Positions 33,384-41,952 of a DNA stretch of 64,000 bases are shown here, one piece after another. A program made the translations under genes and the position numbers. Source of the stretch: CAJJDF01 sp965655625 (lineage in GTDB: Bacteria > Bacteroidota > Bacteroidia > Flavobacteriales_D > CAJJDF01); NCBI GenBank assembly GCA_965655625.1, contig CBFHHA010000007.1:14339-78338 (forward strand), read 5' to 3'. The notes beneath the pieces are model-generated. The model saw only the letters and a list, made by a program, of their open reading frames with translations, searched no databases and had not been told where the DNA came from. Position 1 is the first letter of the stretch. Every line of letters starts with the position of its first letter.

Positions 33384-34313
33384 ATGGATGTACAAGGCAT
33401 CATTGACCGAGTTAGGTATTCTGCACCAGTAAATGCAGGGAGAAGAATTCTAAAGAAATTAAGTTTTCCTGGTTTTGAGAAAATGTCATTGTACGATGCA
33501 CTTAAGTTTGTGAAAGAAGCTTTTATGAGAAGCGACATTGCCACCAAAAGTGCGGCTATTTCGTTTAAGCTATTTATTGCTTTGTTCCCCGCAGTAATTT
33601 TGTTGCTTTCGCTTATTCCTTTCGTCCCAATAGAAAATTTTCAGGAGGATTTATTGAATAGCATTGCCACTATCCTGCCCGAAAATGTTGAAACTATCAT
33701 TTTTCAAACGATAGAGGATTTAATTCTCAAAACACACACAGGTTTTCTTTCGGTTGGTTTTGTGCTAACCATCTATTACGCATCGAGTATCATCAACTCA
33801 ATTCTCACCACTTTTTCAAAGTCTTATCAAATAGAAATCACCCGAAATCCATTTAAGCAAAGAGTAATATCTCTTGTGTTGATGATTATTATCACTCTGA
33901 TGATGTTAGTTGGTTTTTCCTTGATTCTCTTCAGCGAATCTGCTATTAGCTATTTTCTTTCTACCTATGTATGGGAAAGCGAATGGATTACTTTTGGTTT
34001 AAGATTAGCTAAATGGGTAGCGGTTTTCTTGTTGTTTGTGCTTTCTATCTCTACCTTATACAATGTAGCTTTGATTCGAAGAAAAGGATGGATGATGCTA
34101 TCGGCCGGAGCAACTTGGGCTACGGTTTTCATTATTTTGGCCTCGTTGGGAATGAGTTTTTACATTGATAATTTTGATTCTTACAACAAGCTTTATGGGT
34201 CCATTGGTTCCCTTATTGTTTTTTTAATTTGGATCAATATTTCTTCTACAATCCTTATCATGGGATTCGAGTTGTACGCCAAATCCAATACTTTAATCCA
34301 TGAAGATGAATAG
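33384..34313 (+). CDS. YihY/BrkB-type inner-membrane protein
   Basis: A 309-residue protein with six membrane segments and the family signature KSAAISFKLFIALFPAVILL near residue 55. ILTTFSKSYQIE follows at about 145, and a terminal IWINISSTILIMGFELYA. The family was once called ribonuclease BN by mistake; its true function is unknown, with proposed roles as a transporter. It begins 2 bp after the BT_3928-like stop and its end overlaps aroK by 14 bp. Confidence 0.88.
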   Translation: MDVQGIIDRVRYSAPVNAGRRILKKLSFPGFEKMSLYDALKFVKEAFMRSDIATKSAAISFKLFIALFPAVILLLSLIPFVPIENFQEDLLNSIATILPENVETIIFQTIEDLILKTHTGFLSVGFVLTIYYASSIINSILTTFSKSYQIEITRNPFKQRVISLVLMIIITLMMLVGFSLILFSESAISYFLSTYVWESEWITFGLRLAKWVAVFLLFVLSISTLYNVALIRRKGWMMLSAGATWATVFIILASLGMSFYIDNFDSYNKLYGSIGSLIVFLIWINISSTILIMGFELYAKSNTLIHEDE

Positions 34314-34815
34314 AAAACTTGTTTTTTTGATAGGATTTATGGGAAGTGGCAAGTCTACTATTGGAAAAAGAATGGCAAAGCAGCTCAACTACCAGTTTAT
34401 TGATACCGATCAGTATATCGAAAAAATGGAAGGCAAAACGATTGCTCAACTTTTTGAAGAAATAGGAGAGAGCGGATTCAGAAAACGAGAAATGGCTGTA
34501 CTCAATGATTTGGAAAGTTTGGAAACGAACCATGTAATTGCTACTGGCGGAGGTATGCCCTGTAGCCAAGCTCGATTGGATAAAATGCTAGAAATGGGCA
34601 CAGTTATCTATTTAGAAATAAATGCCAAAAGTGTTTTACAGAGAGTCTCGCAAGGAAAAAATGTGAGACCTATCCTGTCGGGGTTGACTTCCTCCGCGAT
34701 GGATGCGAAAATTCGTGAATTAATGAAAAAGAGATTGCCTTACTATGAGCAAGCAAATCTTACAATCTCAAGTTTAGACGCTAAGAAAATTGATTTTAAC
34801 ACATTACTCAATTAA
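34300..34815 (+). CDS. aroK: Shikimate kinase
   Basis: A 171-residue P-loop kinase that phosphorylates shikimate on the route to aromatic amino acids. Walker A is GFMGSGKSTIGKRMA; the shikimate-binding segments are IDTDQYIEKMEG and ESGFRKREMAVL, and the GGGMP loop follows. The start lies inside the yihY end; a second ATG two codons in (34306) could serve as well. Other aro genes are absent from the window. Confidence 0.94.
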   Translation: MKMNRKLVFLIGFMGSGKSTIGKRMAKQLNYQFIDTDQYIEKMEGKTIAQLFEEIGESGFRKREMAVLNDLESLETNHVIATGGGMPCSQARLDKMLEMGTVIYLEINAKSVLQRVSQGKNVRPILSGLTSSAMDAKIRELMKKRLPYYEQANLTISSLDAKKIDFNTLLN

Positions 34816-34981
34816 GTTTTTCGGCAATTTTTCACCTTAAGGTGACAATACTTCATTTATTATAGAAAATTGATATACAGTATTTTAAATTGATTTCACT
34901 TAGTTTTTTGAATATCATTTTTCATAATCACCACAATTAGAACAATACTTGCACACTTGGTATAAAAAAAACAAGAACAAC

Positions 34982-35785
34982 ATGAAAGTATTAGTGATAG
35001 GAGGAGGGAATATGGGCTTAACCTATGCCGAAGGGATGGCAGATTCGGTGTATTTGAATCGGAGAAAATTGATGATTCAAGACATTGGAGAAGATACTTT
35101 GGAAAAAATCTCGGCAGACAGTAGATTTGAGGCATACAAACAACTGGAAGAGTGTTTGCCTATTGCCAATATTGTGTTTATAGCGGTAAAACCTTACCAC
35201 TGCGAGGACTTATTTGCCATAATGAAAGGGATGGTTAATTCCAATCAATTAATAGTGAGTCTTGTGGCTGGGCTCAAAATTGAGACAATTCAGGAACAAC
35301 TCGGAATTAACAAAATTGTGAGAACAATGCCAAATTTGCCAGCCAAGGTAGGAAAAGGAATCACCTCTTTTACAGAATCTGAAGGCGTATCGAGAGTAGA
35401 GTTGTTGATGGTGCGGAACCTGCTAGATACCACAGGAACTTCCATTCACGTATCAAGCGAAAATTTTATAGATAAGTCAACGGGCATTTCCGGATCAGGA
35501 CCAGCCTATGTATTTTACTTTTTGCAAAGTATGATGGAGGCAGCTCGCAAAATGGGATTTTCGGAAAATGATTCAAAAGTACTGGTTTCACACACATTTG
35601 AAGGTGCTGTAGAATTGTTTAGTCAAGGAAATATTTCTCCTGCAAAGTGGATGGATAAAGTAGCATTAAAAGGAGGAACTACTCAAGCTGCTTTGGACTC
35701 AATGGAGGACAACAACGTGAACGAATTAATCAAAGAAGCTGCCTATGCGGCTTTTAATAGAGCAGTTGAATTGGGTAACGAATAA
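34982..35785 (+). CDS. proC: Pyrroline-5-carboxylate reductase
   Basis: A 267-residue cytoplasmic enzyme for the last step of proline synthesis. The ATG at 34982 begins MKVLVIGGGNMG, the Rossmann dinucleotide motif; an upstream ATG at 34949 adds eleven unlikely residues. Catalytic-domain motifs are VAGLKIETIQ, VRTMPNLPAKVG, STGISGSGPAYV and LKGGTTQAALDSM, all conserved. The gene follows a 166-bp gap after aroK and is convergent with the peptidase gene at 35904. Confidence 0.95.
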   Translation: MKVLVIGGGNMGLTYAEGMADSVYLNRRKLMIQDIGEDTLEKISADSRFEAYKQLEECLPIANIVFIAVKPYHCEDLFAIMKGMVNSNQLIVSLVAGLKIETIQEQLGINKIVRTMPNLPAKVGKGITSFTESEGVSRVELLMVRNLLDTTGTSIHVSSENFIDKSTGISGSGPAYVFYFLQSMMEAARKMGFSENDSKVLVSHTFEGAVELFSQGNISPAKWMDKVALKGGTTQAALDSMEDNNVNELIKEAAYAAFNRAVELGNE

Positions 35786-35903
35786 CAAGCGGTAGCAATC
35801 GCTCCCGATAGTATACCTATTTTGAACTCCTGAAGTTCGTTAGCGAATCAAGAACAGCTGGCAGATGAAAGAATATCTATAATCACTTCCATCTGAAAAA
35901 GAA

Positions 35904-38183
35904 TTATTCCTGCATCAAATTTTCTTCCAAGAAGGAAGTCATTTTGTTAAATAGGTTTAGTCTAGTTTTTCCGCCATAAATCCCGTGATTTCTGTTTGGA
36001 TAAATAAACATGTCAAATTCTTTGTTCTCTTTTACCAAGGCATTCACCATTTCATAAGTGTTTTGCGGATGCACATTGTCGTCTCCGCCACCATGCACAA
36101 GTAAGAAAGCACCTTTTAGTTTTTCTACGTGATTAATGGGAGAATTGTCGTCATAGCCACTGCCATTTTCTTGAGGAGTTCTCATAAAACGCTCTGTATA
36201 AATATTGTCGTAATACCTCCAGTTGGTAACAGGAGCAACCGCAATACCAGCTTTAAAATAATCGGCACCTTTTGTCATACAAAGTGAAGCCATATATCCT
36301 CCGTAACTCCAACCTTGTATTCCAATATTTTTGCTGTCTGCATAAGGTAGACTACCCACGTAGGTTGCTGCACTTATCATGTCTTCTGTTTCCAATTTAC
36401 CAAGTTGTTTGTAAGTGGAGTGCTTAAAATCTCTGCCTCTGTACATCGTTCCTCTTGTTTCTATGCACACTACCAAAAATCCTTTTTTTGCCAATAAGTG
36501 ATGCCACATCATGGTGCTTCCTCCCCAAGAATCTTTTACCACGTTGTTTCCTGGACCATTGTATCCTGTCATGAATACTGGGTATTTCCTTCCTGGGTCA
36601 AAATCTGCAGGTTTTATCATCCATGCATTTAGTTTGGTTCCTTCACCATTGTCAAATTGAAAGAATTCTTTGTTTGGTAAGTCATATTTATCCAATCTGT
36701 TTTTTAGAGATTGGTTATCTTCCAAAACTTTAATTTGTTTCCCGTTTGCTTCGTGCAACGAGATAAAAGAAGGGGTGTTAGCGTCCGAATGGTAATTTAC
36801 GTAGTACTTCATTCCTTTGCTAAAAAAGGTAGAATTGTTCCCTTTGCGGGTAGAAAGTTTTTTCTTTCCACTACCGTCTAGATTTACCACATACAATTCT
36901 TGTTGTGTGGCACCATTTTCAGCGGACAAATAATAAATAAGTCCATTTTCCTCATCCATTCCCTGGATTTCAATTACATCCCAATTTCCTTTGGTTATTT
37001 GAGTTTGTTTTCCGTCTAAGGTATTCAGATAAATGTGGTTGTAGCCATCCTTTTCACTCATCCATAAGTAAGTGTTGTTATCGGCAAGGAAAGTCAAATT
37101 ATCATGAATATCGATGTAAGTTTCAGCAGTTTCGGTATAAAACGCTTTGGCTTGCAGTGCTACTTGTTTTTGAGGTAATTCATCCTTGGTGTTCACTTGC
37201 AACAACTCTAGTTTGTTTTGCAATCTATTGAGTTTTGTAATAGCCAATACCTCAGGTTTTTTGGTCCAATTAATTCTTGGAATGTAATATTCTTCGGTAT
37301 CATTGATTGAAACCGGAACAGATTCTTGTTTCCAAATGTCGTACACAGATACACTAATTTTGGAGTTGTCTTCACCAGCTTTTGGGTACTTAAATCGATA
37401 TTCCATTGGGTACAAAGGTCCGTAGTAATCCAAATGAAACTCTCTTACTTTGCTCTCATCAAAGGTAAGGTAGGCGATTTTTGTTCCGTCTTCGTTCCAT
37501 TCAAATCCTTTGTGGACGGCAAATTCTTCTTCATACACCCAGTCGGTAGCTCCATGAATAATCTCATTCAGTTTTCCCGTTTGCGTTACTGCAAATTCCT
37601 TTCTTGTTTCCAAATTCATAAAAAACAAGTTGTTTTCTCTTACAAAGGCAACGTGAGTTCCAGCCGGAGAAATTTCTGCCAACCTTTGCTTACCTAGCTT
37701 TCGGTCCGAAAGTGGAGTTGTTTTTTTTGTTTTTAAATCGTAAATGTAGTAGTATGATTTGCTCGATCTTCTGTAAATGGATTCCTGATCTGAAGCAATC
37801 ATTACCTTTGTCTCATCCGCATTAAACTGATATTCATCGATAGGTATCGGGTTCCCTTCTTCATCTTTCAAATCCATAAATGTGAAGAGTGTAGCCACTT
37901 TTTCATAGGTAGCGTAGGAGTATTTATTTACTTCTGGTCCATTTTCTCCATTATCCAACGTTGTAAAATGTTTTCCGTCATTCATTGAGCTTACTCCTCT
38001 AACGCTCTTTCCGTAGAATTCTCCCGAGTACCAAATCAATTCATTAGAAAGTAAGTTAGCCGATGAGGTTTGTGAGTTTCTTGCTTCTGGAGTAGAGACC
38101 TGAGAAGTTTTTTCTATTTGCGTTGTGCTGCAACTTAATGTGCTAATCGAGAAAAGTAGGGCAATAAATAGACTGTTTTTCAT
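35904..38183 (-). CDS. Dipeptidyl-peptidase IV-like S9 peptidase
   Basis: A 759-residue exported enzyme (start at 38183; a longer ORF from 38216 adds eleven residues). The signal peptide ends in a possible lipobox, TLSC. The N-terminal eight-bladed beta-propeller (about residues 60-490) contains the DPP-IV-type active-site glutamates in DWVYEEEFA. The C-terminal alpha/beta-hydrolase has Ser626 in GWSYGG, the Asp in HGGGDDNVHPQN and the His in NRNHGIYGG. It removes Xaa-Pro dipeptides from peptides taken into the periplasm. A near-consensus TATATTCG lies upstream. Confidence 0.93.
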   Translation of the reverse strand: MKNSLFIALLFSISTLSCSTTQIEKTSQVSTPEARNSQTSSANLLSNELIWYSGEFYGKSVRGVSSMNDGKHFTTLDNGENGPEVNKYSYATYEKVATLFTFMDLKDEEGNPIPIDEYQFNADETKVMIASDQESIYRRSSKSYYYIYDLKTKKTTPLSDRKLGKQRLAEISPAGTHVAFVRENNLFFMNLETRKEFAVTQTGKLNEIIHGATDWVYEEEFAVHKGFEWNEDGTKIAYLTFDESKVREFHLDYYGPLYPMEYRFKYPKAGEDNSKISVSVYDIWKQESVPVSINDTEEYYIPRINWTKKPEVLAITKLNRLQNKLELLQVNTKDELPQKQVALQAKAFYTETAETYIDIHDNLTFLADNNTYLWMSEKDGYNHIYLNTLDGKQTQITKGNWDVIEIQGMDEENGLIYYLSAENGATQQELYVVNLDGSGKKKLSTRKGNNSTFFSKGMKYYVNYHSDANTPSFISLHEANGKQIKVLEDNQSLKNRLDKYDLPNKEFFQFDNGEGTKLNAWMIKPADFDPGRKYPVFMTGYNGPGNNVVKDSWGGSTMMWHHLLAKKGFLVVCIETRGTMYRGRDFKHSTYKQLGKLETEDMISAATYVGSLPYADSKNIGIQGWSYGGYMASLCMTKGADYFKAGIAVAPVTNWRYYDNIYTERFMRTPQENGSGYDDNSPINHVEKLKGAFLLVHGGGDDNVHPQNTYEMVNALVKENKEFDMFIYPNRNHGIYGGKTRLNLFNKMTSFLEENLMQE

Positions 38184-38275
38184 ATGTGTTATTTTAAAGA
38201 AAACGAATATAATCATTTCTAAAAAAAAAGGACCTTGCTCATTAGAAATTAAAAAGGATAGAGGTTTGTTTCGAA

Positions 38276-38321
38276 ATGATTTTAATCATGAAAAAAATCG
38301 TTCTTTTTTTATTTATATTTG
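38276..38321 (+). promoter_or_regulatory. Promoter and probable operator of the feo operon
   Basis: TATATTTG at 38314-38321 is a consensus -7 box, 20 bp before the GTG start of feoA. Upstream ATGATT-TT-AATCAT (38276-38289) is a perfect inverted repeat at about -50 to -38. Its TGAT..ATCA halves recall Fur-type sites, so iron-dependent control is likely, but the regulator is not shown by sequence alone. Confidence 0.5.
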
Positions 38322-38340
38322 TTCTAAATAAAAACAAGCA

Positions 38341-38556
38341 GTGAAATTATCAGAGTGTAACACATCCTATAAAGGGGAGATTCTCGAAGTTTTGGAGTCA
38401 GATTTTGACAGTAAACTCATGGAATATGGAATAATTCCAGGTGCCGAATTGGTGGTGCTTAACAAAGCTCCGTTTAATGGACCTATATATGTTTCAATAG
38501 GGTCGCAAAAAATTGCAATAAGAAAAGATGAAGCTTCCTTTATTACCTTGAAATGA
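38341..38556 (+). CDS. feoA: FeoA, ferrous iron transport accessory protein
   Basis: A 71-residue SH3-like protein starting at GTG: KLSECNTSYKGEILEVL, then GIIPGAELVVLNKAPFNGPI and IAIRKDEASFITL. FeoA binds the FeoB G-domain region and is needed for Fe(II) uptake. The start is set by the promoter position and by family length (about 75). Its stop overlaps the feoB ATG by four bases (ATGA), so the two are translationally coupled. Confidence 0.92.
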   Translation: MKLSECNTSYKGEILEVLESDFDSKLMEYGIIPGAELVVLNKAPFNGPIYVSIGSQKIAIRKDEASFITLK

Positions 38557-40592
38557 AAAAATTACACGTTGCACTTATAGGAAACCCAAACGTAGGTAAA
38601 ACTACTTTGTTCAATAGATTGTGTGGAGTAAATCAGAAGACTGGAAACTACCCCGGTGTTACTGTTGATAAAAAGTCAGGAAAATTTAAACACCTAGATT
38701 TTAAAATTGAGGTGACAGATTTGCCGGGCTTTGATAGTATTTATCCAAAATCTATGGATGAGGAGTTGGTGGTGAAATACTTGAAAAATAATTCGGGTAA
38801 AAATCATATTGATAAGGTGATTTTTGTTGCAGATGGAACGAACATCAAAAAGAATTTGTACCTGTTGTCACAAGTGAAAGATTTGGGGTATGACATAATT
38901 CTTGCGATTAATTTGATAGATATTGCAAAAAGAAAGGGAATTCAAATAGACACTCATTATTTATCTGAGGAATTTGGGATTCATGTAGTCGAGATTTCTG
39001 CCAGAAAGGGAGAAGGAGTTGATGAATTAAAATCTGCCTTGTTGCTAGATTCACCGCAATCTAAAGCAGATGATTTAAAATATTTAAAAGAAGAAAATCA
39101 CGAGATTTTACAATCATTTGTTGAAAAACACAAGGCCAAAAATAAGTATACGGCATTTTTGAGTATCACTCAAGAGAATACTCTGCCAGAGGTAAATGTA
39201 AAGAAATGGAAATCGGAAGAAGCGATTTTGAGGTATCAGTTTGTGCGCAAAGTACTAGAAGGATCTATCCGTATTGATAAATCTCTTGCCACTGACGCAA
39301 CTTCCAAAATTGATTCAGTGTTGATGCACCCGTTAGGCGGATATGCAATTTTTCTTGGTGTATTATTAGTCATTTTTCAATCCGTTTTTTCTTTGGCATC
39401 TTACCCAATGGCGTGGATAGAAAGTTTTTTTAGTTGGTTTCATGATGTAACTCAATCTGCTCTCACTCCGGGTAGTTTTACCAGTTTTATTACCGAAGGA
39501 TTAATTCCAGGAATAGAAGGTGTGGTTATTTTTGTTCCTCAAATTGTGATTTTGTTTTTTTTCTTCGCGATTTTGGACGAAAGTGGTTATATGAACCGTA
39601 TAATCTACCTGATGGATAGATTGATGCAAAAAGTAGGAATGAGCGGAAAAAGTGTCGTTCCACTTATTTCGAGTTTTGCCTGTGCAGTTCCAGCCATTAT
39701 GGCTACTCGAACTATCGAAAACAAAAGAGAAAGACTCATTACAATCTTAGTAGCCCCCTTGTTGACTTGTTCTGCACGGCTACCTGTGTATACAATTCTG
39801 ATTGGTTTACTGGTTCCAGACACCAAATTATTTGGGTTTATGAGCGTTCAGGCTCTGGTTTTGCTGGCTATGTATTTACTTGGAATTATCACTTCGGTAT
39901 TGGCAGCCCTAATTTTTAAGTACATCATTAAAAATGAGTACAGAAGTTTTTTTATTACGGAAATGCCTCGCTACCTTTTGCCCAGCCTTAAAAACGTTGT
40001 GTTTACAATTTGGGAAAATACAAAAGCATTCATTTGGAATGCGGGAAAGATAATCGTGGCTGCGTCCATTATTTTATATGTTTTGGGAACAAATGGTGGA
40101 GATAAATTTAGAAATACCGAACAGTTTGTTCAAAACAAATATCCTGAGCTATCCCAGACAGAGCTTGCACCTAAGATTTCTTCCTATGAGTTAGAACATT
40201 CTTATTTAGGAATGATGGGAAAATCAATAGAGCCCGCAATAATTCCTTTGGGATATGACTGGAAAGTGGGAATCGCTCTTATTAGTTCAATTGCCGCTAG
40301 AGAGGTTTTCGTAGGAACAATGTCCATTATTTATAGCATAGATTCTGAGGAAGATTTATCTATCATGCAAAAGTTGGAAAAAGAGACAAACAGCAATACT
40401 GGAAAGCCTACTTTTAATTTTGCTACCTGTATTTCTCTCCTTTTATTTTATGCCTTTTCCTTGCAATGTATGAGTACAATTGCCGTTACTTATAAAGAAA
40501 CTAAATCCATAAAATGGACTGGAATTCAATTCCTGTACATGACTATTTTAGCTTACCTAGTTTCGTTCGCTGCCTATCAAATTTTAGTATGA
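38553..40592 (+). CDS. feoB: FeoB, ferrous iron transporter
   Basis: A 679-residue inner-membrane Fe(II) permease with an N-terminal GTPase: G1 GNPNVGKT, G3 DLPG, G4 NLID and G5 SARKGEG in the first 165 residues. The membrane part (about 255-670) carries the two conserved gating motifs: the first in PLISSFACAVPAIMATRTI with its pore cysteine, the second in LISSIAAREVFVGTMSII. It ends in the next gene's ATG overlap. Length is typical. Uptake serves iron supply under anaerobic or micro-oxic conditions. Confidence 0.95.
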   Translation: MKKLHVALIGNPNVGKTTLFNRLCGVNQKTGNYPGVTVDKKSGKFKHLDFKIEVTDLPGFDSIYPKSMDEELVVKYLKNNSGKNHIDKVIFVADGTNIKKNLYLLSQVKDLGYDIILAINLIDIAKRKGIQIDTHYLSEEFGIHVVEISARKGEGVDELKSALLLDSPQSKADDLKYLKEENHEILQSFVEKHKAKNKYTAFLSITQENTLPEVNVKKWKSEEAILRYQFVRKVLEGSIRIDKSLATDATSKIDSVLMHPLGGYAIFLGVLLVIFQSVFSLASYPMAWIESFFSWFHDVTQSALTPGSFTSFITEGLIPGIEGVVIFVPQIVILFFFFAILDESGYMNRIIYLMDRLMQKVGMSGKSVVPLISSFACAVPAIMATRTIENKRERLITILVAPLLTCSARLPVYTILIGLLVPDTKLFGFMSVQALVLLAMYLLGIITSVLAALIFKYIIKNEYRSFFITEMPRYLLPSLKNVVFTIWENTKAFIWNAGKIIVAASIILYVLGTNGGDKFRNTEQFVQNKYPELSQTELAPKISSYELEHSYLGMMGKSIEPAIIPLGYDWKVGIALISSIAAREVFVGTMSIIYSIDSEEDLSIMQKLEKETNSNTGKPTFNFATCISLLLFYAFSLQCMSTIAVTYKETKSIKWTGIQFLYMTILAYLVSFAAYQILV

Positions 40593-40732
40593 TGCAAGTA
40601 TTATTGACCTACACATTATTTACTTTCTCCATATTCTATTTGGTGCGAAAATTCATACTTGCTTTTGTAAAAAAAGAAAAAAATTGTGGTACCGGTTCTT
40701 GCGTTTGTGAAGTGCAAGAGTTGAAGAAATAA
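40589..40732 (+). CDS. FeoB-associated small Cys-rich membrane protein
   Basis: A 47-residue peptide starting at the ATG overlapping the feoB stop (or three bases later). One membrane segment (about residues 4-26) is followed by a basic turn and the cysteine motif C33-G-T-G-S-C38-V-C40. Such proteins are found after feoB in Bacteroidota and Firmicutes, where they are called FeoB-associated Cys-rich proteins and may replace FeoC. Role unproved; coupling to feoB strongly supports a part in Fe(II) uptake. Confidence 0.75.
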   Translation: MMQVLLTYTLFTFSIFYLVRKFILAFVKKEKNCGTGSCVCEVQELKK

Positions 40733-40781
40733 TTCTTGTTTGTTTCGTATTTCTACATTTTCTAAAATGAATAAATATCGG

Positions 40782-40789
40782 TACATTTG
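40782..40789 (+). promoter_or_regulatory. -7 element of serC
   Basis: TACATTTG, 27 bp before the serC ATG. No well-placed TTG is seen. Confidence 0.4.
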
Positions 40790-40816
40790 AGGAAACAAAT
40801 AAAACCGAAATAAACC

Positions 40817-41884
40817 ATGGCAAAAGTTCATAATTACAGTGCAGGACCTTGTATTTTACCTCAAGAAGTTATCAAAGAAGCGTCAGAGGCAGTCTTAAAT
40901 TTTGACGGATTAGATTTATCCTTGTTGGAAATTTCTCATCGTAGTCCAAACTTTGTTTCAGTAGTAGAGGAGGCAACCGCTTTGGTAAAGGAATTATTGG
41001 AAGTACCCGAAGGTTATTCAGTTTGTTTTATGCAAGGAGGAGCAAGTTTAGGATTTTTGATTTCTGCCTTCAATATGATTGGTGACAATAAAAAATCGGC
41101 TTACCTCAATACAGGAACTTGGAGTGACAAAGCAATAAAAGAGGCCCATTTTGTGGGAGATGTAGAAGTAATTGCTTCTTCAAAAGAAGAAAACTTTAAT
41201 CACATCCCAAAGGGATATGCAATTCCTTCTGATGCTGATTATTTGCATTACACATCAAACAACACGATTTTTGGAACTCAATTCAAAGAAATTCCAAATT
41301 CGCCAATTCCTTTGGTATGCGATATGAGTTCAGATATTTTTAGTAAGAAAATCGACATTTCGAAATTTGATTTGATTTATGCCGGGGCTCAAAAAAATAT
41401 GGGTCCAGCAGGCGCTACAGTGTACATTGTAAAAGATGAGATTTTTAACAGAAATAGAATCAAGATTCCAACGATGTTAAACATTGAGACTCACGTAAAA
41501 AAAGAATCGATGTTTAATACACCACCGGTTTTTTCTATCTATGTTTCTATGTTGAATCTTAGGTATTTAAAGAGTATTGGTGGAGTAGAAGCTCAACAAA
41601 AGATCAATGAAGAAAAAGCAGCCTTGCTTTACGGAGAAATTGACAGAAACCCATTGTTTAAGGGGGTGGCTGCAATAGAAGATAGAAGCACAATGAATGT
41701 GACGTTTATTTTAACAGACGAGAGCAAGCAAGCAAAATTTGACGAAATGTGGAAAGCGGCAAACATTAGCGGAATAAAAGGACACAGAAGTGTAGGAGGT
41801 TACAGAGCGTCTATGTACAACGCACTACCTGTATCATCTGTTCAAGTACTGATAGATGTAATGAAAGCATTGGAAACAGCCTAA
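40817..41884 (+). CDS. serC: Phosphoserine aminotransferase
   Basis: A 355-residue PLP enzyme forming phosphoserine for serine synthesis. VHNYSAGPCILP starts it, then LLEISHRSPNF, MQGGASLGFLI and the PLP lysine Lys193 in GAQKNMGPAG. The end carries VGGYRASMYNALP, a phosphate-binding motif of SerC. Family length. The usual partner serA is not adjacent, and a strong bidirectional terminator closes the unit. Confidence 0.96.
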   Translation: MAKVHNYSAGPCILPQEVIKEASEAVLNFDGLDLSLLEISHRSPNFVSVVEEATALVKELLEVPEGYSVCFMQGGASLGFLISAFNMIGDNKKSAYLNTGTWSDKAIKEAHFVGDVEVIASSKEENFNHIPKGYAIPSDADYLHYTSNNTIFGTQFKEIPNSPIPLVCDMSSDIFSKKIDISKFDLIYAGAQKNMGPAGATVYIVKDEIFNRNRIKIPTMLNIETHVKKESMFNTPPVFSIYVSMLNLRYLKSIGGVEAQQKINEEKAALLYGEIDRNPLFKGVAAIEDRSTMNVTFILTDESKQAKFDEMWKAANISGIKGHRSVGGYRASMYNALPVSSVQVLIDVMKALETA

Positions 41885-41895
41885 TAAAATTTAAT

Positions 41896-41938
41896 AAAAA
41901 AAAGAGCGATAGGACACTAATCCTATCGCTCTTTTTTT
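41896..41938. terminator. Bidirectional terminator between serC and the T9SS cargo gene
   Basis: AGAGCGATAGGA (41903-41914) pairs with TCCTATCGCTCT (41921-41932), flanked by A- and T-runs on both sides. Confidence 0.85.
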
Positions 41939-41952
41939 GATTTAGATTTCGG

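Noticed and set aside
35786..35903. Small inverted repeats between proC and the S9 peptidase
   Set aside because: Stems of four to five bases only (for example GAACT/AGTTC); too weak to call a terminator or element.
37326..37697. 123-codon frame on the plus strand inside the S9 peptidase gene
   Set aside because: Antisense shadow of a long conserved coding region.
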